Numbered from the stretch's first letter, positions 7,911 to 14,867 are shown. The stretch is 15,668 nt of DNA from Verrucomicrobiia bacterium (GCA_025061935.1 JANWZY010000009.1:5943-21610); one strand, 5' to 3'. Translations and numbers: made by a program. Notes: generated by a model from the letters alone, not told the origin.

Positions 7911-8305
7911 ACCGGCTCGGGACATTGCTGTTGTTGGCGCTGGTTGGGTTCCTTGGCTACAGGCTGTACAAGCTGATCGAAAAAGAGGTCAAGGAAGCGG
8001 TCCAATACGAACCGAACACAAATGTGGTGAGCAGCGCGGTCGCGACCGGAATGCCGCCCGAGCTTGAGATTTCATGGCAACGCGCGTGCGAGGCCGGCCC
8101 CGCAGCTATGAGCAATTGGCTGGCGAGGTTTGCGCACAGGGTCAGCGACCCGCGCCGCGCGTGTATCGAGTTGGATTACTGCGAGAAGATTGCCTGGGCT
8201 AACCCTGCCGAGGCGCGGCGTGTCTTTAATGCGGTCAAGGCACGGGTCAGCACCAACTCGCCCGTGTATCGGCGCATCAAGTCACTTGAGCCCGCATTCA
8301 GATAG
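7907..8305 (+). CDS. Small single-pass membrane protein, function unknown
   Basis: 132 aa from GTG 7907, which overlaps the murA stop in the four-base arrangement GTGA, so it is probably translationally coupled to murA. GAGG (7893-7896) and AGAAGG (7898-7903) give a good ribosome-binding site. Residues about 5-22 (GTLLLLALVGFLGYRLYKL) form one membrane segment with an uncleaved-anchor look. A charged stretch KEVKEAV follows, then a soluble domain of about 85 residues rich in arginine, alanine and tryptophan. Two cysteines occur in the soluble part (ACIELDYCEK), with no obvious metal motif. I do not recognise the family. The overlap with murA hints at a cell-envelope role, but nothing in the protein itself shows one. 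Confidence 0.72.
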   Translation: MNRLGTLLLLALVGFLGYRLYKLIEKEVKEAVQYEPNTNVVSSAVATGMPPELEISWQRACEAGPAAMSNWLARFAHRVSDPRRACIELDYCEKIAWANPAEARRVFNAVKARVSTNSPVYRRIKSLEPAFR

Positions 8306-8462
8306 GTGCGCGGGCCGGACGAGCCGCCGTGCGGTCCGATTCAAATCCGCTGGGATATTCGCGCTGCGTTCGGGGCTGATCCGGGAAAAAATTCCGCTGG
8401 AAAAAGCGCGGGCGGCCGCGTATCGTTGACTCGAAATCCGGTTGAGCAAACACAGCCTGCGT

Positions 8463-8987
8463 ATGGATATACTGTTCGATTGCCCGCATTGTGGCCAGGA
8501 GCTTGAGGTTGACAGCGACGCGGCCGGAACCGAGTTGAACTGCCCGACCTGCAACCAGCGATTGGTCGTGCCAAGTCTGGATTCACCCGGCGTGCGCGTG
8601 AGCGGCGCGGCGCCCCCACCGCCGCTGCATCATGCGCGCGAGGCGCACGTCATAAATCCAATTGCGGCCTCGGCGGCCGCGAAAGAGGAGAAACACTTTC
8701 AAGTGCCGATCCGGGACAAGCCGTCTGAGAGCCTTATTAGCAAGCCGTTAAAGCCGCTGGAGTTCGCTGCGAAAGATTCCGAAAAGCATATCCGGGTGAA
8801 AACAATCCGGCGGATTGATTGTGTCGAGGTCGGACGCGACAAGTTTGACGAGCATGTCTCGGAGTTCCTCGCCAAGGTCGGCGAACAAAACATCATTAGC
8901 ATCAACACCGTCACGTACACATACATTGACATTGGCTCGCAAAAGCTCCTGACAGACTTCGGCGTGCTCATTGTGTACAAAGGCTGA
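8463..8987 (+). CDS. Zinc-ribbon protein with a conserved-looking C-terminal domain, function unknown
   Basis: 174 aa from ATG 8463. An N-terminal zinc ribbon has two CPxC knuckles, C7-C10 (CPHC) and C27-C30 (CPTC). This form is common at the start of proteins from Verrucomicrobiota and Planctomycetota. A proline/alanine-rich linker follows (about residues 45-75). The last ~65 residues (IRVKTIRRIDCVEVG through FGVLIVYKG) look like a compact alpha/beta domain with a TYTYIDIGSQKLLTDFG stretch. It faintly recalls the small Cse60-type domain of sporulation-associated proteins, but I cannot confirm that. No signal peptide or membrane segment is visible, so it should be cytoplasmic. An in-frame upstream TTG (8442) would add seven residues; the ATG is preferred because the ribbon begins directly after it. 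Confidence 0.75.
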   Translation: MDILFDCPHCGQELEVDSDAAGTELNCPTCNQRLVVPSLDSPGVRVSGAAPPPPLHHAREAHVINPIAASAAAKEEKHFQVPIRDKPSESLISKPLKPLEFAAKDSEKHIRVKTIRRIDCVEVGRDKFDEHVSEFLAKVGEQNIISINTVTYTYIDIGSQKLLTDFGVLIVYKG

Positions 8988-9097
8988 GCTAGGCCGTGAC
9001 GCCGAGTAGCACGGTCGGAGCACCCCCACACCGCGCGGGCAAGGCCGGCGCAGGCGAGCCAGTGTTTTGCGCCGCGTGTGGCGCGCGGCCAGCGGCC

Positions 9098-9124
9098 TTG
9101 ACTCGGTGCCGGCTCCACTATACG
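9098..9124 (+). promoter_or_regulatory. Promoter for the BamD-like gene
   Basis: TTGACT (9098-9103, five of six consensus bases) and TATACG (9119-9124, four of six) are 15 bp apart. The -10 box ends nine bases before the ATG at 9134, so the transcript would have little or no leader. This also supports 9134 over upstream in-frame starts, which would lie outside the mRNA. Confidence 0.4.
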
Positions 9125-9133
9125 GTCTGGCCG

Positions 9134-10120
9134 ATGCTGCGCCGGACGATCCAGTTCCTGGTTGCTGCGCTGTGCGTGTTCGCGTTCGTCGAGCGCGCGC
9201 CCGCGCCGTTGATCTATCAGCCGGGTGAAGGCTGGGTGTATGAACCAGTCGGCGCAGATGGAAAGTGGCGGCGCGCCCGTGCCAAAGACCAGTTGGAGGT
9301 GGCGCAGCAAGCGTTTGCCAGCGGTGATTACAACCTGGCGTTGCGAGCCGCGCGGCGTGTGGTAGCGCAATGGCCGCTTTCGGATTACGCGCCGGATGCG
9401 CAGTTCCTCATCGGACAATGCTACGAGGCGAAGAAACAGTACGAGCGAGCGTTCCGCGCGTACCAAAAGCTCATCGAGAAATATCCCAAAAGCCAGCACT
9501 GTGAAGAGGCGCTCCAGCGCCAGTTCCAGATCGCGGAACGGTTCCTCGGCGGCGCATGGTTCAAGCTTTGGGGCAGGATACCGTTCTTTCCCTCGATGAG
9601 CAAAACGGCCGCGATGTTCCAGCAAATTGTAAGCAACGGCGCCTACAGTGCGGTCGGCCCCGCGGCGCAGCTAAAGACGGGCGCAGCGCATGAAAAGCGC
9701 AAGGACTACGTTGCGGCGGTCAAGGCTTACGAAGTGGCGATTGATCGGTATTTTGACCGGCCGGAGATCGCAGCCGAAGCGCTGTACCGCGCAGGCCTAG
9801 CGTACTACAAGCAGGCGCTCAAAGCCGAGTACGATCAGACAGCGGCAGGAAAGGCGATCGCCGCGCTCACAGATTTTATTGCACTGTACCCGAATGATCC
9901 ACGGGTGAACGAAGCACAAAGGATCATTGGTGAGCTGCGGGCAGAACAAGCGCGCGGATCGTTCGAAATCGCCCAGTACTACGAGCGACACCGCAAGTAC
10001 GATGGTGCACTAATCTACTACAACGAGGTTTTGCTCCAAGCGCCTGCGTCAAAGCACGCGGAGGAGGCCCGCAAACGCATTGATGCCTTGCTGAAGCTGA
10101 AGCGGCCCGAGGCCAAATAA
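9134..10120 (+). CDS. BamD/YfiO-like TPR outer-membrane assembly protein
   Basis: 328 aa from ATG 9134. An N-terminal signal peptide (RR, hydrophobic core to about residue 19, APA before the mature end near residue 24) is followed by PLIYQPGEGWVYEP. Tandem TPR-type helices then fill the protein: AQQAFASGDYNLALRAARRV, AQFLIGQCYEAKKQYERAF, KTGAAHEKRKDYVAAVKAY, ALYRAGLAYYKQAL and QYYERHRKYDGALIYYNEV. This matches the BamD (YfiO) family, which holds the BAM beta-barrel insertion machine together on the periplasmic side. Unlike proteobacterial BamD there is no lipobox: the only cysteine of the signal region (C14) sits inside the hydrophobic core. The protein is thus predicted to be soluble periplasmic or held by partners. 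The frame is open upstream to 8996, but that part would bury the signal peptide. The LptE-like gene follows after 4 nt. Confidence 0.82.
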   Translation: MLRRTIQFLVAALCVFAFVERAPAPLIYQPGEGWVYEPVGADGKWRRARAKDQLEVAQQAFASGDYNLALRAARRVVAQWPLSDYAPDAQFLIGQCYEAKKQYERAFRAYQKLIEKYPKSQHCEEALQRQFQIAERFLGGAWFKLWGRIPFFPSMSKTAAMFQQIVSNGAYSAVGPAAQLKTGAAHEKRKDYVAAVKAYEVAIDRYFDRPEIAAEALYRAGLAYYKQALKAEYDQTAAGKAIAALTDFIALYPNDPRVNEAQRIIGELRAEQARGSFEIAQYYERHRKYDGALIYYNEVLLQAPASKHAEEARKRIDALLKLKRPEAK

Positions 10121-10124
10121 AAAA

Positions 10125-10664
10125 ATGCGTCTTGTCCGGCAGCTCTCATTTGTGCTCGGTACCGCAATAGCCTTGTGCGGCTGCGCAGGCTACAGACTTG
10201 GTCCGGCGACAGGCGCCGCGCCCGGCGCGAAATCAATCCATGTGCAACCGTTTGCGAACCGTACGATGGAGCCGGGGTTGGCAGACCCGCTGGTCGCAGC
10301 ATTGCGCAAGCAGCTCCAGCGCGACGGCACGTACAGGCTGACCGCACAAGCCGATGCTGACCTTGTGCTCGGCGGCGAAATTATCGAGTACAAGCGTGCT
10401 GAGCTGAGTTACAATCCCGCCGACGCAGTTTCGACGCTCGATTATCGTCTGACAATCACAGCTCGCGCAGTGGCGCGCGAACGGAGCACTGGCAGGCAGA
10501 TCCTCGACAAGCAGTTCCAGGCCTCAACACTTGTCAGAGTCGGTGCCGACCTCGCCACTGCTGAGAGGCAGGCACTTCCGCTGCTGGCCGAGTCGCTCGC
10601 AAAAAGCATCACGGACGCGCTGGTTGACGATGATTGGGAAGACGCCGCACCGCCAAGCCAATAA
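10125..10664 (+). CDS. lptE: LptE-like outer-membrane lipoprotein (LPS assembly)
   Basis: 179 aa. A lipoprotein signal peptide ends at the lipobox LCGC with the lipidated cysteine at residue 20, followed by AGYRLGP. The segment SIHVQPFANRTMEPGLADPL is the conserved LptE entry pattern (a GYxL start, then xVxPFxNRTxxPGL). The remainder alternates strands and two helices as in that fold (DADLVLGGEIIEY, LDYRLTITARAVARE, a C-terminal helix with LLAESLAKSITDAL). LptE plugs the LptD barrel and helps insert lipopolysaccharide into the outer membrane. The gene starts 4 nt after the BamD-like gene, so the two are surely co-transcribed. The symbol rests on this pattern; proteins of this class in Verrucomicrobiota are diverged and might serve another outer-membrane complex. 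Confidence 0.75.
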   Translation: MRLVRQLSFVLGTAIALCGCAGYRLGPATGAAPGAKSIHVQPFANRTMEPGLADPLVAALRKQLQRDGTYRLTAQADADLVLGGEIIEYKRAELSYNPADAVSTLDYRLTITARAVARERSTGRQILDKQFQASTLVRVGADLATAERQALPLLAESLAKSITDALVDDDWEDAAPPSQ

Positions 10665-10676
10665 CCGCGGCTGGTG

Positions 10677-10700
10677 CCGGAGGGGTCCGGGGTTTGGTCT
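10677..10700 (+). terminator. Possible hairpin terminator after lptE
   Basis: CCGGA (10677-10681) and TCCGG (10686-10690) form a five-base stem around a GGGG loop, followed by GGTTTGGTCTT. The tail is only moderately T-rich, so efficiency would be low. It lies 13 nt after the lptE stop, where a terminator is expected before the promoter at 10858. Confidence 0.3.
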
Positions 10701-10790
10701 TAGCGCTCGTGGAGGCCCGGAGCTGACGTCGGAACGCGGCTCAGGTTAGGGAAATGCCCGGGCTTACAGTGCGTCCGCAGGGTAACCACA

Positions 10791-10809
10791 TCGGACTTAA
10801 CCGGTCCGA
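10791..10809. promoter_or_regulatory. Inverted repeat upstream of the AsmA-like gene promoter
   Basis: TCGGAC (10791-10796) and GTCCGA (10804-10809) are perfect inverted copies around seven bases (TTAACCG). There is no T-run, so it is not a terminator. Its place about 50 bp upstream of the extended -10 box would suit an activator site or an RNA hairpin. It may also be chance. Confidence 0.25.
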
Positions 10810-10857
10810 CGCGAACCGCAACCCGGCACTTTGGCGCTGGTCGCCACGCAAGCCGCA

Positions 10858-10866
10858 TGGTATAAC
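10858..10866 (+). promoter_or_regulatory. Extended -10 promoter for the AsmA-like gene
   Basis: TGG followed by TATAAC (10861-10866) is an extended -10 element (TGn plus a five-of-six -10 box), which can work without a good -35. The box ends six bases before the ATG at 10873, so transcription would start at or next to the start codon and give a leaderless mRNA. No Shine-Dalgarno sequence lies before this ATG. Confidence 0.5.
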
Positions 10867-10872
10867 TCGGTC

Positions 10873-11616
10873 ATGAAAAAGCTTCTCAAGTGGGCTGTCC
10901 GCATCGCATTTGTTTTGGTAGCTCTTGTGGCTGTGGCGCTCGTTTTCAGGGACAGAATCCTCAAGAACGTGCTGGAGAAGCAAATTCATGCCCAAACAGG
11001 CATGCGCGCTACCATCGGATCGGTTTACACAGGCATTCACGAGCCGGTGGTCAAGATCGAGAGCTTGCGAATCTATAATCCGCCAGGGTTCGACGACTCG
11101 CGCTTCGTGGACATTCCGGAGATTTACGTCGAGTACGACCGCGCGGCCTTGCTGGCGCGGAAACTGCGCCTGCGACTGGTCAGATTCCATTTGGCAGAGC
11201 TTAACGTGGTCGAGAACCTACAGGGCAAAGACAACGTGACGTACCTGCTCGAAAAGCAGAAAGCAGCCAAGAAACGACCCGAAAAAGGAGGCGCGCCAGC
11301 ATTCGAGTTCGCGGGAATAGACACGCTCAAGCTGCGTCTGGACCAGGCCCGGTTCCGGAGCCTGAAAAACCCGCGCAGGAACAAAGACATCAGGCTCGAA
11401 ATCAACGAGGAGCTAAAAAACGTCAAGTCGGCCGAGGATTTCACAGGGTTGATCGTCCAGGTGATGCTTAAGAGGGGGGCAGACTTCCTTAGCTTGGGCG
11501 TGGATGCCGCGGCGGAGGCGGCTCGAGCCGCTGTCGAGGACGCCGGTGGCGCAGTCGAAAAGACCACCAAGAAACTCCTCGATACCATAACCACGCCGCT
11601 CAAGAAGAAAGATTAG
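10873..11616 (+). CDS. Short AsmA-like inner-membrane-anchored protein
   Basis: 247 aa from ATG 10873. One N-terminal membrane segment (about residues 8-26, with KK before it) is followed by LEKQIHAQTGMRATIGSVYTGIHEPVVKIESLRIYNPPGF and DIPEIYVEYDRAALLARKL. This is the recurring beta-strand pattern at the N-terminus of AsmA/TamB/YhdP proteins, which span the periplasm and are linked to lipid transport and outer-membrane homeostasis. The protein is far shorter than AsmA (around 600 aa) and holds only the first chorein-like unit. After a lysine-rich loop (KAAKKRPEKGG) comes one more strand set, then an alanine-rich amphipathic helix (about residues 211-245) ending in lysines. Its position between outer-membrane assembly genes fits an envelope role. 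The in-frame start at 10831 is rejected because it would bury the membrane anchor. Confidence 0.72.
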   Translation: MKKLLKWAVRIAFVLVALVAVALVFRDRILKNVLEKQIHAQTGMRATIGSVYTGIHEPVVKIESLRIYNPPGFDDSRFVDIPEIYVEYDRAALLARKLRLRLVRFHLAELNVVENLQGKDNVTYLLEKQKAAKKRPEKGGAPAFEFAGIDTLKLRLDQARFRSLKNPRRNKDIRLEINEELKNVKSAEDFTGLIVQVMLKRGADFLSLGVDAAAEAARAAVEDAGGAVEKTTKKLLDTITTPLKKKD

Positions 11617-11715
11617 GCTTGGGCACGACCGCCGCCGCTGCCTGCTCGGCAGGGGGCACGTCCTCACGCGCCCCAACAGTCACGGCGGCTACGGCGGCTG
11701 CACGGGAGCAGCCGG

Positions 11716-11769
11716 GGCGCGCACCGCTTTTGGTTTGCGGGTGCCGATAGCCCGGCGCGCACAGCGTTT
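11716..11769 (+). repeat. Short direct repeat, period 38 bp
   Basis: GGCGCGCAC at 11716-11724 recurs at 11754-11762. Each copy is followed by a GC-containing step into a T-run (CGCTTTT and AGCGTTTTT). It lies in the 209-bp gap between the AsmA-like and PpiD-like genes. No function is evident. Confidence 0.35.
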
Positions 11770-11775
11770 TTCCAA

Positions 11776-11805
11776 TTGACCCGGCTCGCCGCCGCTGTTT
11801 AGGGT
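11776..11805 (+). promoter_or_regulatory. Possible promoter for the PpiD-like gene
   Basis: TTGACC (11776-11781) matches the -35 consensus in five of six bases. The -10 is poor: TTTAGG at 11798-11803 (16 bp apart) or TAGGGT at 11800-11805 (18 bp apart). It would give a leader of about 10-15 nt with no Shine-Dalgarno sequence. Confidence 0.3.
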
Positions 11806-11825
11806 GCAGGCCGAATCGCCTTTTT

Positions 11826-13571
11826 ATGATCGGCACGATCAGAAAACACCAAAAGTGGCTTTGGCTCGTTTTGGTGCCAATCGTCATTATCACTTTCGTG
11901 TTGTACTTCTCGCCCTATCAGCGTGCGCCCGAGTTCGGCGACGCGACCGAACTCGGCACACTGGCGGGCAGGCGCATAACGCAGCGCGAATTCCATCAGG
12001 CGCTCAAGGAAGTGCGGCTCCGGTACCTGTTTACCCACGGCGAATGGCCCGGGAAAGACAGGCTCGCGCAGCAGCTTGGCTATGACGAAGAGCGCGAAAC
12101 ATTCCACAGGCTCGTATTGCTGCACAAGTTGCAAGAGCTTGAGGTCAATGTCAGCCCCGAGGCTGTGGCGCGCGTCGCGCGCGAAGTGCTGCGGTCGTAT
12201 CGGCGCGGCGCCGCAGCCACGCTAGATGCATTCGAGCGCGAAGTATTGCGCCAGGGCGGAATGACCAGGGAAGATTTCCAGCGGTTCCTGCGCAACGAGC
12301 TGGCCATACAACAGCTTGCGAACCTGGCGGGGCTGGTGGGCAGCTTGGTCACGCCCGACGAAGCCAAGGCGCTCTACCGATATGAAAACGAAGAGGTCAC
12401 CGTTGCCCTGGCGTTGTTCCCGTTCACGAACTACCTCGACCGCGTCCAGGTCTCAGTTGACGAGGCGCGCCAGTTCTACTCGAACCACCTTGCGCGCTAC
12501 GAAATTCCCGAGCGCGTACAACTCAGGTACGTGCGGTGGGACCTGACCAATTTCCTGTCTGACGCCGATGCGGAGCTGGCCAGTCTCACCAACGCGGCCG
12601 CGCTTGTGCGGTTCGGACTCATCCCGGATGCGCCCCAGGCAACCCTTCGGTTCACAAACCTGGACGCCGTAATCGAGGCAATCTACCAGCAGCGCGGCAC
12701 GAATTTTTACAGCGACGCGGCCTCGCCGCAGGAAGCCAAACAGCAGATTCGGGAAGAGCTGCGCCACGCAGCAGCGCTGCGGGCCGCGCGTAAAAAAGCC
12801 GTCGAATTTGCCAGCGCGTTGTTCGACCTCGAGCCGTTGCGCGCGGCGAACCTCGATAAGCTGGCGGCCGAGTCGAACCTCACCGTAAGAGTGACCACGC
12901 CGTTTGACCGGCGCAATCCCCCAGCAGGCCTTGATGTGGGCGAAGCGTTCCTGACCGCCGCGTTCAACCTGACGGACGATAACCCGTTCACAGAGCCTGT
13001 CGTCGCCGCCGATGGCGTGTATGTGCTGGCGCTGGACAAAAGGTTCCCGCCCGAAATCCCGGCATTCGAGGCTGTTCGCGAGCGCGTGATTGATGACCTG
13101 AGATACCAGCGCGCGCTGGCACTTGCGCACGAACACGGCGCCGAATTCCATAAAACTCTCACCAACGGTATGGCACAGGGTAAGACGTTCGCCGCAATAT
13201 GCACCAGCGCGGGCGTGAAGCTCGTTTTCCCGCAACCGTTCTCGCGCCGCACGCGCGCGTTGCCGGAGGTCGAAAACCTCGTGCCATTACTGTTGCTCAA
13301 AGACACGGCTTTGAAAACCGGAGTAGGTAACGTCAGCGAGTTCGTGCCGACACCCACAGGCGGGTTCATCGTGCACGTGCAGGACCGGCTGCCAGTTGAT
13401 GTGAAACGCATGGAAGCCGAATTGCCGGAGTTCATCGCCATGTTGCGGCGCTCGGGCCAGGACGAAGCGTTCAACATGTGGCTCCGCGCTCAAGCCCAGC
13501 AGTTGTTGCGGAACACGCCTTTGGCACGGCGCGCGCCCGACGCAGGCGCGACATCGTCCTCGGCCCGGTAA
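11826..13571 (+). CDS. PpiD/SurA-like membrane-anchored periplasmic chaperone
   Basis: 581 aa. A single N-terminal membrane helix (about residues 11-29, WLWLVLVPIVIITFVLYF) preceded by IRKHQK is the PpiD-type anchor. It is followed by a helical SurA-N-like chaperone domain: GRRITQREFHQALKEVRLRY, a long helical region with VNVSPEAVARVAREVL and GGMTREDFQRFLRNELAIQQL, then a segment starting VTPDEAKALYRYENEEV. The later part (about residues 375-430: FDRRNPPAGLDVGEAFLTAAFNL and PVVAADGVYVLALDKRFPPEIPAFE) follows the course of a parvulin domain, but the usual active-site residues are not recognisable. Isomerase activity is therefore doubtful, as for PpiD itself. Such proteins receive secreted substrates at the translocon and help deliver outer-membrane proteins, which suits the BamD-like gene upstream. 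The C-terminal 25 residues are low-complexity. Confidence 0.78.
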   Translation: MIGTIRKHQKWLWLVLVPIVIITFVLYFSPYQRAPEFGDATELGTLAGRRITQREFHQALKEVRLRYLFTHGEWPGKDRLAQQLGYDEERETFHRLVLLHKLQELEVNVSPEAVARVAREVLRSYRRGAAATLDAFEREVLRQGGMTREDFQRFLRNELAIQQLANLAGLVGSLVTPDEAKALYRYENEEVTVALALFPFTNYLDRVQVSVDEARQFYSNHLARYEIPERVQLRYVRWDLTNFLSDADAELASLTNAAALVRFGLIPDAPQATLRFTNLDAVIEAIYQQRGTNFYSDAASPQEAKQQIREELRHAAALRAARKKAVEFASALFDLEPLRAANLDKLAAESNLTVRVTTPFDRRNPPAGLDVGEAFLTAAFNLTDDNPFTEPVVAADGVYVLALDKRFPPEIPAFEAVRERVIDDLRYQRALALAHEHGAEFHKTLTNGMAQGKTFAAICTSAGVKLVFPQPFSRRTRALPEVENLVPLLLLKDTALKTGVGNVSEFVPTPTGGFIVHVQDRLPVDVKRMEAELPEFIAMLRRSGQDEAFNMWLRAQAQQLLRNTPLARRAPDAGATSSSAR

Positions 13572-13628
13572 GAGGCCGGAGTGCCGATCCCGATCAAGAT
13601 GCAGTCACGGACCGCACGCATGTTCGAC

Positions 13629-13634
13629 TAGAAT
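13629..13634 (+). promoter_or_regulatory. Possible -10 box before the pseudouridine synthase gene
   Basis: TAGAAT followed by TC repeats the octamer that contains the prmC -10 box. It would give a leader of about 70 nt. No matching -35 is visible at 16-18 bp, so the call rests on the box and the 127-bp intergenic position alone. Confidence 0.22.
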
Positions 13635-13710
13635 TCGCAAATTTATCGAACCGCACGACTCAAAACCATGTGCGCATCAGACCGGTTCCGTTACCAAATT
13701 GCTGGGGGCT

Positions 13711-14526
13711 ATGACAAACCACGCGCCAGACTTCTTGCCGTTGAAGCTGTCCTGGCCCGGCACTCGTGAATTTTGGCAAATCGAGGTTTTGTTCGAAGAC
13801 GAGCACTTACTCGCGCTTTATAAGCCCGCGGGGTTGTTGACCTCGCCAGACAGGTTCGATCCGAACCGGCCAAATCTCATGCGGCTTTTGCACGAGGCGA
13901 TCGCCCAAGGCAAGCCGTGGGCCAAACAGCGCGGGCTTACTTACCTGATGAACGCGCACAGGCTAGACTTCGACACCAGTGGCGTGCTCCTGTTGGCAAA
14001 AAGCAAGCCTGTGCTGGTGAAACTGGTCGAACTGTTCGGCTCCGAAAAACCGCTCAAACAATACGTAGCTCTGGTGCACGGGCGCCCGAGCCAAGACCAT
14101 TTCGAGGTGGACGCCAAGCTCGGGCCACACCCGGCATTGCCAGGCGTAATGAGAGTTGACCCGGCGCGCGGCAAAAAATCAAAAACCGTATTTGACGTCT
14201 TGGAGGTGTTTTCAGGCTATACGTTGCTCAAATGCACGCCTTTGACCGGCCGGACGCATCAAATCCGCGTGCACCTGCAGTACGCAGGCACGCCGGTTGT
14301 AGGCGATTCGACCTACGGCGGCGCGCCACTGCTGCTTTCACGGCTCAAGCCGGATTACAAACTCAAGCGCGGACAGACCGAGCGGCCGCTGATTAACCGC
14401 ACCGCACTGCATGCAGAAAGACTGGACTTGCCGCATCCTGTCACAGGCGAGCGGATTATCATCACCGCGCCATGGCCGAAAGACCTCACCGTCGCGGTGA
14501 AATACCTGCGCAGGTTCGCAAAATAG
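13711..14526 (+). CDS. RluA-family rRNA/tRNA pseudouridine synthase without an S4 domain
   Basis: 271 aa from ATG 13711; an in-frame TTG at 13699 would add four residues. RluA-type enzymes convert chosen uridines in rRNA or tRNA to pseudouridine. Motif I is present (EVLFEDEHLLALYKPAGLL), motif II is AHRLDFDTSGVLLLAK with the catalytic aspartate D86, and motif III is GRTHQIRVHLQYAGTPVVGD. The N-terminus lacks the S4 RNA-binding domain of RluC/RluD, so the layout is that of RluA or TruC. A basic insert between the last motifs (SRLKPDYKLKRGQTERP) precedes RTALHAERLDLPHPVTGE, the usual C-terminal closing strand. The exact target base cannot be predicted. GGGGG at 13704-13708 is too close to the ATG for a normal ribosome-binding site but would suit the alternative of a slightly later initiation. 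Confidence 0.9.
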   Translation: MTNHAPDFLPLKLSWPGTREFWQIEVLFEDEHLLALYKPAGLLTSPDRFDPNRPNLMRLLHEAIAQGKPWAKQRGLTYLMNAHRLDFDTSGVLLLAKSKPVLVKLVELFGSEKPLKQYVALVHGRPSQDHFEVDAKLGPHPALPGVMRVDPARGKKSKTVFDVLEVFSGYTLLKCTPLTGRTHQIRVHLQYAGTPVVGDSTYGGAPLLLSRLKPDYKLKRGQTERPLINRTALHAERLDLPHPVTGERIIITAPWPKDLTVAVKYLRRFAK

Positions 14527-14867
14527 TTGCGCGAGTCGGCTCACAAAGGTTCGACTCCGCAGTTGCTCAGGCGGCTGATCACAATTTCGATTTCGAGTTG
14601 AGCTGTGGAAACGCCGCGACTGCACATGCAAGAGACTGGAGGTGGGGCGGGGCCAGTATCGCGCAGCCCGAACATCCGCAGGGCTGCAGTATCATCCAAC
14701 TACCATCCCGTTGCTGGCTTTAGCTCGACTTACCCCCATTTGAAGGGCCTGGCTGTGCGCTGGCCTGTGGCACCGTGCCGCGAAAATCCCCAGCACGACC
14801 TCGCCAACACCATGTTTGGGACGAACATTTGGCGACACCCCGACCGGGCCCACGCAAAGCGCGCACC

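Noticed and set aside
8311..8338. CGGAC/GTCCG stem after the small membrane protein gene as a terminator
   Set aside because: The loop is 13 bases and no T-run follows, so termination is unsupported.
8996..9133. N-terminal extension of the BamD-like protein with a CAACG zinc-knuckle-like motif
   Set aside because: It would bury a good signal peptide 46 residues inside the protein, and the promoter boxes lie within it, so the ATG at 9134 is the better start.
11600..11893. 97-codon minus-strand frame covering the gap before the PpiD-like gene
   Set aside because: Half overlaps the PpiD-like gene in antisense, and the rest is low-complexity alanine/arginine sequence with no start signal.
14545..14562. 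GGTTCGACTCC just after the pseudouridine synthase gene looks like a tRNA T-arm
   Set aside because: The bases flanking the loop do not pair as a five-base T-stem, and no acceptor, D-arm or anticodon arm can be fitted upstream.
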